Made by a program: the position numbers and the translations under genes | Shown here: positions 7,888-15,574 of the stretch, piece after piece | Layout of the letters: each line of letters opens with the position of its first letter | Numbering within the stretch: position 1 is the stretch's first letter | Notes under the pieces: model-generated | What the model saw: the letters and a program-made list of their open reading frames with translations, nothing else | What the model was told of the DNA's origin: nothing | Databases searched by the model: none | Origin: DATNPX01 sp036702975 | GTDB taxonomy: Bacteria > Cyanobacteriota > Vampirovibrionia > Obscuribacterales > Obscuribacteraceae | Direction: 5' to 3' | DNA length: 29,243 nt | NCBI GenBank assembly: GCA_036702975.1 | Contig: DATNPX010000052.1 | Coordinates: 1-29,243 of the forward strand

Positions 7888-8610
7888 TCAATCACGTACT
7901 GCGATGACTAGGTGATAGAGCGGACTACTGAATGGCTCTGCCGAGTGACGTGCAATCAGAGCAGAATTGAGTGCTGGCGCCACTTCGGGCAGTAAATTTT
8001 GCACAAGATACTGACCGAGCCAAATGCCCAGATTTGTATGCGGGATAATTTGACAGTCAAAACCCGCTTCCGCTAGCTCGCCAGCCACCCAGTTGCTATC
8101 TGGCAATTCCCACTCAACATGCTGTCTTACAAAAGCATTGTTGGTTAGTTTAAGCATCAATTCCTGAGCCGGAGCGCTCTCCCGGCAAGGATAGTTGAGC
8201 ACCAATAACTTGGATGCGACCCGAGCGCATTCCAACAGGGCCGTCTTGCGTTGCTCGGGACTAATATGCTCCAGAACATCGACAGCCGTCACCACCTCGT
8301 AACTGAGATTTGCAGCGTTTATGCAAGTTGCCGTCCCCCCGGTTGTTTCAGGATCAAGCACATCGACGCACTGATCGCTCTCAAGGAAAAATGCCAGTGC
8401 GCCTTCATAGCCACCAACGTCGAGAACGGAGCACGCTGTAGGCAAGCTTGTTTTTATTTGTTCTGCTGCTGCCTGCAACCGTACAAAGCGATCCCACGGG
8501 AGCCGGTTTTTCACTTCTTTGTCAATCACACGGACGTGAAAAATGCCATCGCAATCAGTGCGAGCAAGACTTATACCTTCTGCATGAACGAGTGGTAGAT
8601 TATGCTCCAT
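7888..8610 (-). CDS. Class I SAM-dependent methyltransferase (UbiE/Methyltransf_11 type)
   Basis: A 240-residue Rossmann-fold methyltransferase. Motif I is VLDVGGYEG (residues 62-70), the acidic end of strand 2 is VDVLD (82-86), and motif IV/post-II is AVDVLEHI (109-116), the signature of small-molecule or lipid methyltransferases. The DNA methyltransferase motifs DPPY, NPPF or PCQ are absent. The ATG at 8610 with GAGGT 5 nt upstream is preferred to a TTG at 8622. It begins 12 bp after the stop of the nuclease gene, so the two are probably cotranscribed. The substrate is unknown. It faces the cation transporter tail to tail. Confidence 0.75.
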   Translation of the reverse strand: MEHNLPLVHAEGISLARTDCDGIFHVRVIDKEVKNRLPWDRFVRLQAAAEQIKTSLPTACSVLDVGGYEGALAFFLESDQCVDVLDPETTGGTATCINAANLSYEVVTAVDVLEHISPEQRKTALLECARVASKLLVLNYPCRESAPAQELMLKLTNNAFVRQHVEWELPDSNWVAGELAEAGFDCQIIPHTNLGIWLGQYLVQNLLPEVAPALNSALIARHSAEPFSSPLYHLVIAVRD

Positions 8611-8622
8611 ACTTGACCTCAA

Positions 8623-9912
8623 TCAGTTCGGACAAGTGCAGTGCCTAGCGATCTTGTGCATTATCTTGTGGTCATCACCGAATTTGCACAATCCCTCACA
8701 GTGAGTTTTTAGTTCAGTAAAAGGGATGTAGCTCAGCGACATTTCTGACAACGATTGTTTAAAAGCTGGTCTCTGGAACTGTGCAACCACCTCGTTTTCT
8801 CTACTGTCTGGGGCTACAAGAAAGAAGTTGCAATTGTGATCGGGAAGCGTGCGCATCAGATCTTCCATACGCAAAATTCCAGAATAAATCGATGTGCTCT
8901 TTTCCACTTCAAAGGCGCATACGATGCGACCCTCGTTGTCTAGCCACAACACATCGATCAAGCCGATCGTGTCGTAAACATCTTGATGCATTCGTTCTCT
9001 TAGTGGCAACTCGGCCAGAGTGAGTTGGGCAAAAGCCTCGCCGTTGCAGGATTTATGTCTGTCGTTTTTGGCAACATGCACATTCAACTTCAACGCCCGG
9101 CCGATTCTAATAAGCAAATGCTGTATTTGAGTGTGTTCTGATTCTTCAAACTGCTCGGATAAAACCTCGTTATGCCTGGTTTTGGCTATGTTTTTCGCAC
9201 GCTCGTTTACCTGGGACAAAACCGATTCGTAGTTGCCACCAAAGACAATGCGACCGCTGCCAATTTCAAAAAGCAATCCTGCCAGCGCTCCGAAATCTTT
9301 TGATAACAGGCTCTTCAACTGCGGATTGCTATTAAGTTCTGCGCAAATCTCGCGCATTTCCAGATAACTCTTCCACGAACCAAGCTTGATTTTTTCCCCG
9401 GTAAGCACATTGAATCCATTGACCATGGCTGTGTTAAACGGCAAAACTATGGTCGGATGCAGGAAATAGACGATATTTGCCACTGCTGGACCGAGCCCTT
9501 TGATCTCGTGCGACGCCAGTCTGGAAAGATGCTCCAGAATCTGATCCTCTCTTGAATTGGAATAGCAAAGCTCCAAGAAGTTTCCAAACTTTCGCTTGTT
9601 GTCTTCGTTCTCGTAAATGTCCGGAATTCGCAATTTGGGCTTCCAGTAGAAAGCGTGCGCGGCGCCCGCGAAAACTTGCTTTTGCTCTGTAATTGCGGTC
9701 ATCACCACTTCCAGCGGTGAACCGCGAAAGTCATTTCCGAAAGTGCCAGCGGCAATTGCGGTGTAGGTCTTTTTCACACCTAAACGTATCGAGCGAAAGG
9801 CTTTCAGTCGCTCGTCGCTTCCTGAAAACCAGGTGTTGTAGACCGATTCAGGATCGGCTTTGTAGCTTGTGATTAGCCGGACGATCAAGTCGACATTTAA
9901 ATCCGAATCCAA
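8623..9912 (-). CDS. Restriction-endonuclease-like protein: HhH region plus PD-(D/E)xK domain
   Basis: 429 residues. The middle (about 135-220) contains EIKGLGPAVANIVYFLHP followed by NTAMVNGFNVLTG, a helix-hairpin-helix-like DNA-binding pattern. The C-terminal third has IDVLWLDNEGRI and FEVEKSTSIYSGILRM: D320 and E335-x-E337-K338 form a plausible PD-(D/E)xK site, followed by LVAPDSRENEV. The FEVEKSTSIYSG..RM.DL pattern occurs in a family usually annotated as restriction endonucleases. The TTG start at 9912 is backed by AAGGA about 10 nt upstream. It starts 22 bp after the multicopper oxidase stop on the same strand with no obvious terminator between. No DNA methyltransferase accompanies it; the only neighbour is a UbiE-like enzyme. 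A defence role is inference. Confidence 0.7.
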   Translation of the reverse strand: MDSDLNVDLIVRLITSYKADPESVYNTWFSGSDERLKAFRSIRLGVKKTYTAIAAGTFGNDFRGSPLEVVMTAITEQKQVFAGAAHAFYWKPKLRIPDIYENEDNKRKFGNFLELCYSNSREDQILEHLSRLASHEIKGLGPAVANIVYFLHPTIVLPFNTAMVNGFNVLTGEKIKLGSWKSYLEMREICAELNSNPQLKSLLSKDFGALAGLLFEIGSGRIVFGGNYESVLSQVNERAKNIAKTRHNEVLSEQFEESEHTQIQHLLIRIGRALKLNVHVAKNDRHKSCNGEAFAQLTLAELPLRERMHQDVYDTIGLIDVLWLDNEGRIVCAFEVEKSTSIYSGILRMEDLMRTLPDHNCNFFLVAPDSRENEVVAQFQRPAFKQSLSEMSLSYIPFTELKTHCEGLCKFGDDHKIMHKIARHCTCPN

Positions 9913-9934
9913 GGCGTCGTTTCCTTCTAGAGAT

Positions 9935-11740
9935 CTACATTTTCATATTAGGGTTCATCTTCATTTGTTCTTCCATTGACGGTGCAGTTTTTCTCTTCAC
10001 CGGCGGCTTGGTTTTTGCAGGCGTTGTTTTTTGCATCTTTGTCTTTTTTGCACTCGTGCCTTTGTTTCCTTTGTCGTTCATGTCCATGCCGGGCATGTTT
10101 TTCATGTCGTCTTGCTTCATGTTCATACCAGGCATGTCCTTCATGTCGCCGTGCTTCATGTCCATGCCGGGCATATTTTTCATGTCACCGTGCTTCATGT
10201 CCATGCCGGGCATGTTTTTCATGTCGCCGTGGTTCATGTTCATGCCAGGCATGTTTTTCATGTCGCCTTGGTTCATGTTCATGCCCGGCATGTTGTCCAT
10301 TTGCATGCCCTTCATTTGAGCAGGGTCGATCCGTCCAGCTTTGATATCAGCCATGAGTTTGTCGTACTTGTCGGCAGGCAAAACGCGTACAAGAGACATC
10401 ATCCCTTGCAGAGCAGCCGACCACCCTGGCGCCAAACCGTTGTTTTCAGGCCTTGCTACAGCCGCGTCCATCGGCATCATCATCGTCGCATCTTGCGGGT
10501 AACCGACGGCTGTTTTTGTATTTGCGTCACTGCCTAAAGAAGGCGAACTGGATAACGATTGTTCAGTATTTGGTGAGACGTTTTCCGTTGTATGACCGAT
10601 CACATGGGACGTGTTTTGCTCTCTGTCGGCTGTTATCCCTAGACCGCGTCCTAAACCCGGACCAATATTTTCACCGGTGGCATTGCCCTCTCGGACAATG
10701 CCCATGCCTTCTTGAATTCCCATGCCAGTATGCATGCCCTGTCCAACATGGGACAGTGGTCCTACGCTTGACACCATGTTGTTCATCATGTGATGTGGTA
10801 AGTGGCAATGAAGCATGAAATCACCAACGTATTTTGCATCAAACTCGATATCACGAGCCTGGGCAACCCCAACCAGTACTGTATTTCCTGGGTACCAAGC
10901 AGAGTTAGGAATTCGACCACCTTCAGTACCGGTGACAAAAAATTGATTGCCGTGCAAATGGATGGGATGGTGGTCCATGCCGAGATTTACAATTCTAATT
11001 CGCACGCGATCGCCAAGTTTGCATATCAGAGGCGTCGTTGCAGGAGCGGCTTTTCCATTGATAGTCAGCCAATTAAATTCCATAGCCATGGAATTAGCAA
11101 TTTCATTGTTCGGTAAAACCGCAAATTCTTGAACGATAATGCCGAAGTCCCTTGTCACTGGCGGAGCATAGACTTTCTTGGGATGAATGATGAATAAGCC
11201 GATCATGCCCATCATTTCTTGCATAGCGCCATGCGAGTGATAGAAGTACGTGCCATTTTGATGAAGTGTGAAGTCGTAAACAAAGGTTCCACCAGGCTTT
11301 ACGGGAGGCTGGCTGATGAATGGCATGCCGTCCATGGCAATCGGAACTTCAAATCCGTGCCAGTGAATCGTCGTATCTTCCGGCAGGTTATTATGAAAAA
11401 TGATGCGCACATGGTCGCCTTCATTGATTTCTATTGTCGGTCCTGGCACAGTGCCGTTATAGCCCCAAACTTTGATTCGTTTAGCCGGACCCATGTCGGA
11501 GCCCGGTAACAATTCTCTTTCCACAACCTCTGCGGTTAAGTGAAATACTTTGACGCCGTTTTCCATCTTCCATGGTAAATGCGGTAGATCCGGAGTGACA
11601 ACCATAGGTTGTCCACTCGATTGCTGGGCACTTCCAGTTGAATGCTTCACGCTTGCGGCAAGCACTGGTGTAACCGTATGTGATACCAGTAAAGCTACTG
11701 CGACGGCAGCCTTGATCCAATTTTTGTTCTTCAATTGCAT
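9935..11740 (-). CDS. Two-domain multicopper oxidase with Met-rich tail (CopA/laccase-like)
   Basis: Exported copper oxidase, probably oxidising Cu(I) to Cu(II) in the periplasm. Numbered from the ATG at 11740 (AAGGA 8 nt upstream), it has 601 residues and a signal peptide ending near PVLA-AS. Copper ligands are visible as HWHG (126-129), HSH (168-170), HPIHLHG (258-264) and HCHLPHHMMNNM, with H311, C312, H313, H317 and axial M322. Only about 130 residues separate the first and third motifs, against more than 300 in three-domain CueO/CopA/CotA, so the middle cupredoxin domain is missing and the enzyme is of the two-domain laccase type, usually trimeric. A long Met/Gly linker leads to six 13-residue Met-rich repeats (483-560) and a Lys/Thr-rich end. 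It is the last efflux-related gene of the copper operon, 13 bp after a TolC gene. Confidence 0.9.
   Translation of the reverse strand: MQLKNKNWIKAAVAVALLVSHTVTPVLAASVKHSTGSAQQSSGQPMVVTPDLPHLPWKMENGVKVFHLTAEVVERELLPGSDMGPAKRIKVWGYNGTVPGPTIEINEGDHVRIIFHNNLPEDTTIHWHGFEVPIAMDGMPFISQPPVKPGGTFVYDFTLHQNGTYFYHSHGAMQEMMGMIGLFIIHPKKVYAPPVTRDFGIIVQEFAVLPNNEIANSMAMEFNWLTINGKAAPATTPLICKLGDRVRIRIVNLGMDHHPIHLHGNQFFVTGTEGGRIPNSAWYPGNTVLVGVAQARDIEFDAKYVGDFMLHCHLPHHMMNNMVSSVGPLSHVGQGMHTGMGIQEGMGIVREGNATGENIGPGLGRGLGITADREQNTSHVIGHTTENVSPNTEQSLSSSPSLGSDANTKTAVGYPQDATMMMPMDAAVARPENNGLAPGWSAALQGMMSLVRVLPADKYDKLMADIKAGRIDPAQMKGMQMDNMPGMNMNQGDMKNMPGMNMNHGDMKNMPGMDMKHGDMKNMPGMDMKHGDMKDMPGMNMKQDDMKNMPGMDMNDKGNKGTSAKKTKMQKTTPAKTKPPVKRKTAPSMEEQMKMNPNMKM
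10061..10294 (-). repeat. Six 39-bp tandem repeats encoding Met-rich NMPGM units
   Basis: The multicopper oxidase tail carries six consecutive 13-residue units of the form NMPGM-N/D-M-x-x-GDMK, the last one degenerate. Each has four or five Met and often one His, a pattern known in copper-binding proteins such as CopA, CopB and PcoE. Near-identical DNA units suggest recent expansion by slippage or recombination, and copy number may vary between strains. Confidence 0.9.
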
Positions 11741-11753
11741 TTTGTAATTCCTT

Positions 11754-13244
11754 CTAGTATTCGACCAGTCCGGCAGTATCAGCACCGTTGTCGTGTCCGG
11801 TTCGAATCGCGCTAGGTGCTCCGCTCAGCTCGAATTGGTTCATACCTGTGGTGTCCTGACGCATAGCTGGAGCATCCAGCGCGCCGGTCAAGAGAAATCC
11901 TTCCAGTTGCGTGGCTGTCTGACGTAAGTCAACAAGAGCCATGATGTACTGCCTGCGAGCTTGAAAGAGAGTTCTCTGAGAGATAATCACTTGAGGGTAA
12001 GCGGCGCTCATCGTCTTGTATTTCTCGAAATACATGCGATATGCCTCTTCCGCCTTCGGCAAAATGACTGCCTTGTATCGGCGCACTTTGTCGATGGAAT
12101 TGGCGTATGAATTGCGAGTTTGTGCAAAACGCATGCCCAGACCCAATCTAAGTCTGTTGTACTCATTTTGGGCAAAGGCTAATTCGGCTTTTGCTGTGGC
12201 GATACCGCCTTGATTGCGATTCCAGAGAGGCAGCGAAAGACCAACTTGCATGTTCATCTCAGCGCCCGTGCGCCGCGGACTTCCCGATGACTGAGAAGAT
12301 CCTCCAGTGTCAAGAAATTCAGAGCTGTATCCAAAACCGCTGCGCAAAAACATGTCCGGGTAAGGTTCGACTTTCGCCCTCGCCAGAACTGCTTTCGCCC
12401 TTGCTACTTGCACTTCGGCGGCTCTAATTTGCGGGCTCTGATTTAGGATTTCGTTGAGTTTGGCAGTCTCGTCAAATTCTGGAATACGAGTATCCAGATC
12501 GCCTATCAGCCGGATAGAGGCTGGTAATGGTCTGTTTACTACAGCCGCCAGCTCTTTCAAATTCTGGTTGAGTGTGTTTTGAGCAACTACCAGATCGTGT
12601 TTAACTTCTTCCAGCTCGATTTCCGCTTGCAGAAAGTCCGGCTTGTCAGCTTGACCGACGTTGAAAAGTTCAGAAGTCGTAGATGTCGCCGTTTGGGCAA
12701 TACCTAAAAGTTCAGTGTTGATGTCAACTTGCTGTTGCGCACCTAATGCCTCATAAAAAGCTATGCGCACTGAATTTTCAATTCTGAACTTCTGGGCCAG
12801 AGCTTCTATTTCCGCCTGCTTGGCTTCTTGCACGTAGATCTGACGTGCTTTTTTCAGCTTGCCACCCAAAGGCACTGTCTGTTCGAAAAACCCAAAATAC
12901 TCGGCTTTCTGGTTCCAGCCCCTGAATGCCCACTCAGCGCCCTCGAAACCGAATACCGGGTTGGGTGGAAGTCCAGCTTGCTTTGCGCGCCCCCTGGCTG
13001 CCTCTATGGCGGCATTTGCTTGCAAAAGGGTGGGATTACTCTGCGATGCGAATTTTTGCAGGTCTGGCAGGCTCATAGCCTGGTCTGATTGCGAAACTGA
13101 TGCATCCAGCTTGGTTGGCATTCCGGCATCTGCCGGGCTTATCTGCTGAGCATAAGCAGGAGCTTGACAGAAATTGGAGAAAACAAGAACCAGTTGTATT
13201 TTTGCCAGAATCTTCGATGATCTACGTATCCTAAAACGCCGCAT
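11754..13244 (-). CDS. TolC-family outer-membrane efflux protein (CusC/CzcC-like)
   Basis: 496-residue outer-membrane channel component. After a basic N-terminus and signal sequence (VLVFSNFCQAPAYA) it shows the OMF repeat structure: LQKFASQSNPTLLQANAAIEAARG and NPVFGFEGAEW in repeat one, and QSPQIRAAEVQVARAKAVLARA and SLPLWNRNQGGIATAKAELA in repeat two. The ATG at 13244 has GGAG 7 nt upstream and overlaps the stop of the previous gene as TGATG, so translation is coupled. It is the second TolC homologue in this operon (the other is at 14144-15574). The SLPLWNRNQGGIA motif is usual for metal-type CusC/CzcC factors, so this one may serve metal export specifically. Confidence 0.88.
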   Translation of the reverse strand: MRRFRIRRSSKILAKIQLVLVFSNFCQAPAYAQQISPADAGMPTKLDASVSQSDQAMSLPDLQKFASQSNPTLLQANAAIEAARGRAKQAGLPPNPVFGFEGAEWAFRGWNQKAEYFGFFEQTVPLGGKLKKARQIYVQEAKQAEIEALAQKFRIENSVRIAFYEALGAQQQVDINTELLGIAQTATSTTSELFNVGQADKPDFLQAEIELEEVKHDLVVAQNTLNQNLKELAAVVNRPLPASIRLIGDLDTRIPEFDETAKLNEILNQSPQIRAAEVQVARAKAVLARAKVEPYPDMFLRSGFGYSSEFLDTGGSSQSSGSPRRTGAEMNMQVGLSLPLWNRNQGGIATAKAELAFAQNEYNRLRLGLGMRFAQTRNSYANSIDKVRRYKAVILPKAEEAYRMYFEKYKTMSAAYPQVIISQRTLFQARRQYIMALVDLRQTATQLEGFLLTGALDAPAMRQDTTGMNQFELSGAPSAIRTGHDNGADTAGLVEY

Positions 13245-13708
13245 CAAGCAACTCCTTCTGTTTTTATTAGACACGTCGAGATCCCAAGTAGCCCCAGCCC
13301 AACCAGCGCCAGAGGTGCCAATACTGGTGGATGCGAGTCTTGCCCGTCATCAGACTTGAGTTGACCAGGTGTGCTGAAGTCAACCGAGACAACCTCGGAT
13401 ACTTGCTTAACTGGTTTGCCCAGGCTGTGGAAGCAAAAGCCCGCTATGCCTAAAGCTGCCAATCCAGAAAAAAGGACAATCAGCAAATTCTTGCCGAAAC
13501 TCCTCAAGCAGACAAGCGCGACAGTACCCAACAAAAGCGCCAGTGCCAGGTAAGCAATCGGTATCCAGGCTTGCCACTTATCGGACAAAACTGCCTGATG
13601 TTCAAATCTAATCTCCACCAAAAGGAGGGAGATCCCGCCAAGAAGCAACCCTAGCTGGGCTATTTGAATGTTTTTTGTACTTAACCCTTGAAGAAATGAC
13701 TTCGCCAC
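13244..13708 (-). CDS. Small membrane protein of unknown function in the copper operon
   Basis: 154 residues, family not recognised. It has four hydrophobic segments (IAQLGLLLGGISLLLVEI, AWIPIAYLALALLLGTVALV, LLIVLFSGLAALGIAGFCF, and PLALVGLGLLGISTCLI near the C-terminus). A periplasm-type loop between segments three and four is polar and acidic with SHPP. The start is a GTG at 13708, supported by AGGAGGG about 8 nt upstream. It sits between the DUF5818-like gene and a TolC gene and is translationally coupled to the latter, so it is probably an accessory of copper export. No metal-binding motif stands out. Confidence 0.7.
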   Translation of the reverse strand: MAKSFLQGLSTKNIQIAQLGLLLGGISLLLVEIRFEHQAVLSDKWQAWIPIAYLALALLLGTVALVCLRSFGKNLLIVLFSGLAALGIAGFCFHSLGKPVKQVSEVVSVDFSTPGQLKSDDGQDSHPPVLAPLALVGLGLLGISTCLIKTEGVA

Positions 13709-13733
13709 GGCTTCTCCCTCCTTCTGAGATTGC

Positions 13734-14129
13734 CTATTTATCTGCCTTGATGGAATGAATGTGTATTACTTTGTTGGTGCGATCGATGTGTCCAGTGACG
13801 GCAACTTTCTTGCCAGCAAAGGCTTTGGCTTCTTTCGAATTGACAAAAGTGTATGAGGTATTTGTCTTTTGATCTTCAAGCGTCAATTTCATGCCATCTT
13901 TGAGACACTTAGCAATGCAGTCGGCATCAGTCTTTCCATACTTGCCGCTCTTGATCATTCCTTTGTGATCTGTCTTGCACATGCTGTCTCCGATCACGCC
14001 ATGCACGGTGCCGACCTGCGTTCCAGAAGGCTTGCTGTCGCTTTCACCTTCGTGGGCGAAACTAGCAAGACCAGTGGAGCTAGTCAGAAAAGTCACCAGT
14101 AATGCTGCTTTCAACGTTGTCTTGATCAT
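13734..14129 (-). CDS. Small secreted protein, DUF5818-like
   Basis: 131 residues with a signal peptide ending near SFA-HEGES. The mature part reads GVIGDSMCKTDHKGM, then a Cys pair in DADCIAKCLKDG, then a beta-rich section ending FAGKKVAVTGHIDRTNKVIHIHSI. That order (G-x-I-x-D-x-x-C, C-x-x-x-C, AGKKVxVTG) matches the DUF5818 type of small exported proteins, which I name with moderate certainty. Three cysteines and several histidines could hold copper. ATG at 14129 with AAGGAG 7 nt upstream. It lies 14 bp after the first TolC gene and within the copper operon, so a periplasmic accessory role is likely but unproven. Confidence 0.75.
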   Translation of the reverse strand: MIKTTLKAALLVTFLTSSTGLASFAHEGESDSKPSGTQVGTVHGVIGDSMCKTDHKGMIKSGKYGKTDADCIAKCLKDGMKLTLEDQKTNTSYTFVNSKEAKAFAGKKVAVTGHIDRTNKVIHIHSIKADK

Positions 14130-14143
14130 TTGTTTTCTCCTTG

Positions 14144-15574
14144 TTAGATATCGCCGCTTGCCCAGACAATCTGCGTCTGAGCCAGTCGGTAGTTGTAGAT
14201 CGATTCGGTAAGAGCTAGTCTCGCCCGATACAACTTGACGGCGGCATCGAATTGTTCAAGCGCCGTCGACTTACCGATGTTGTAGCGGGTTTTTATCAAG
14301 CGAAAATCTTCTTCGGCAGACACGACCTGGGATTTGGCCAGATCGACATTGCGCCCAGTTAAGTCGAGATCAATCCAGGCTGTCGACACCTCTTGAGCTA
14401 CCTTCAGCTTGGTTTGTTGCAGCGCATATCCCGATTGTGTAATTGCCTTGTGCGCTGAACGCAATTGTGCTGAGCGTTGCCCGGAATCGTACAAGGTGTA
14501 ATGTCCGATCACACTGACGAATCCACCAAACTTGCCTTCGGCAGTGCCATCAGGGCTGGTGCCTGTTATGTTGCTTCCCAATCCATAAAGATCAACATGT
14601 GGTAGGTACTGACTTCTTGCAATAAGCTTCCTGGCCTTCATTTCCTCAACTTTCGACTGAGCTTGTCTTATTTCCGGTCGATTAGTGCCGGCAGCGTTCA
14701 AATATCCATTTAGGTCCTTTTGATTTTCTGTGTAATTCAAGCCCTCACTTACATCAATGAGTGAGCTTAAATTCGCTCCCATCGCTGCTTTTAAGTTGAT
14801 TATCGAAACGTTGAAGTCTCGATAATCTCGATTCACCTGAGCTTTTGCTTGAGCCAGTTCCGCCTCTTCTCGTAAGAAGTCCGCTCTTGGTGCTTTACCA
14901 TCAACCATCCGCTGATGCATGTTCGATGTAGACAAGGTGCGGAATTTGACGTAGTCAGTGTCGACTTGCAAGCGGGCTCGGTTCCAGGCGCATTGAAGAT
15001 ACGCTTGCTTAATCGTTCTAGCTATGTCAATGCGAGACTGTTGATACTTAGCTAACGATTGGCGCTCAGACGACTTTGCGGCCCGATAATTGCCCCGCAG
15101 GTAACCACCCGTGAAGAGTGGCTGCACGCCTGCCACTATCGTGCTAAAAGAGCTTCCTCTGACAATCGGTTGCATCGGCGGCGCAGAAACTACAGCGCCG
15201 TCGTTTGGATAAAAAAGCATCTGATTTAACGATGAAGTCGAATAAAAGGTGCTGAGCGAAATACTCGGTCCAAACCGTGCCAGAGCCGCTCGGCTATTGA
15301 GCTTTGACATTTCCGTGTCCAAAAGAGTTTGCTTGTAATCCAGGTTGTTTTTCAAGCCGGACTCGACTGCCTGGTCCATCGTCAGTGGTCCGGTCACAGT
15401 CGGTAGATCGGAACCGGGTGCTGTGGCAGAAATTGTCAGTTTGATTGGATTATTGACGCCAACTTCTTGATCCGTCGTTGGCTGTGGTTCAGAAAGAGGC
15501 GCATCCTGCGCCAATACTGGTGAAAATAAAAACACCGTCAAAAGAATACAAAGAGATACACTAAATCTTTTCAT
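14144..15574 (-). CDS. TolC-family outer-membrane efflux protein
   Basis: 476-residue outer-membrane factor. Signal peptide MKRFSVSLCILLTVFLFSPVLAQ. The first repeat begins LTMDQAVESGLKNNLDYKQTLLD and the second contains RPEIRQAQSKVEEMKARKLIARSQYLPHVDLYG, followed by STAWIDLDLTGRNVDLAKSQ; both are typical TolC helical-repeat sequences. Its ATG overlaps the stop of the RND permease gene (TAATG), giving the standard adaptor-permease-channel order. It is more TolC-like than CusC-like, so the operon has two distinct channel genes. It is the natural outer-membrane partner of the pump encoded just upstream. Confidence 0.9.
   Translation of the reverse strand: MKRFSVSLCILLTVFLFSPVLAQDAPLSEPQPTTDQEVGVNNPIKLTISATAPGSDLPTVTGPLTMDQAVESGLKNNLDYKQTLLDTEMSKLNSRAALARFGPSISLSTFYSTSSLNQMLFYPNDGAVVSAPPMQPIVRGSSFSTIVAGVQPLFTGGYLRGNYRAAKSSERQSLAKYQQSRIDIARTIKQAYLQCAWNRARLQVDTDYVKFRTLSTSNMHQRMVDGKAPRADFLREEAELAQAKAQVNRDYRDFNVSIINLKAAMGANLSSLIDVSEGLNYTENQKDLNGYLNAAGTNRPEIRQAQSKVEEMKARKLIARSQYLPHVDLYGLGSNITGTSPDGTAEGKFGGFVSVIGHYTLYDSGQRSAQLRSAHKAITQSGYALQQTKLKVAQEVSTAWIDLDLTGRNVDLAKSQVVSAEEDFRLIKTRYNIGKSTALEQFDAAVKLYRARLALTESIYNYRLAQTQIVWASGDI

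Noticed and set aside
10008..10537. Long plus-strand frames with Met/Cys/His-rich repeats opposite the multicopper oxidase tail.
   Set aside because: Pure shadows of the 39-bp tandem repeats of the oxidase gene on the minus strand.
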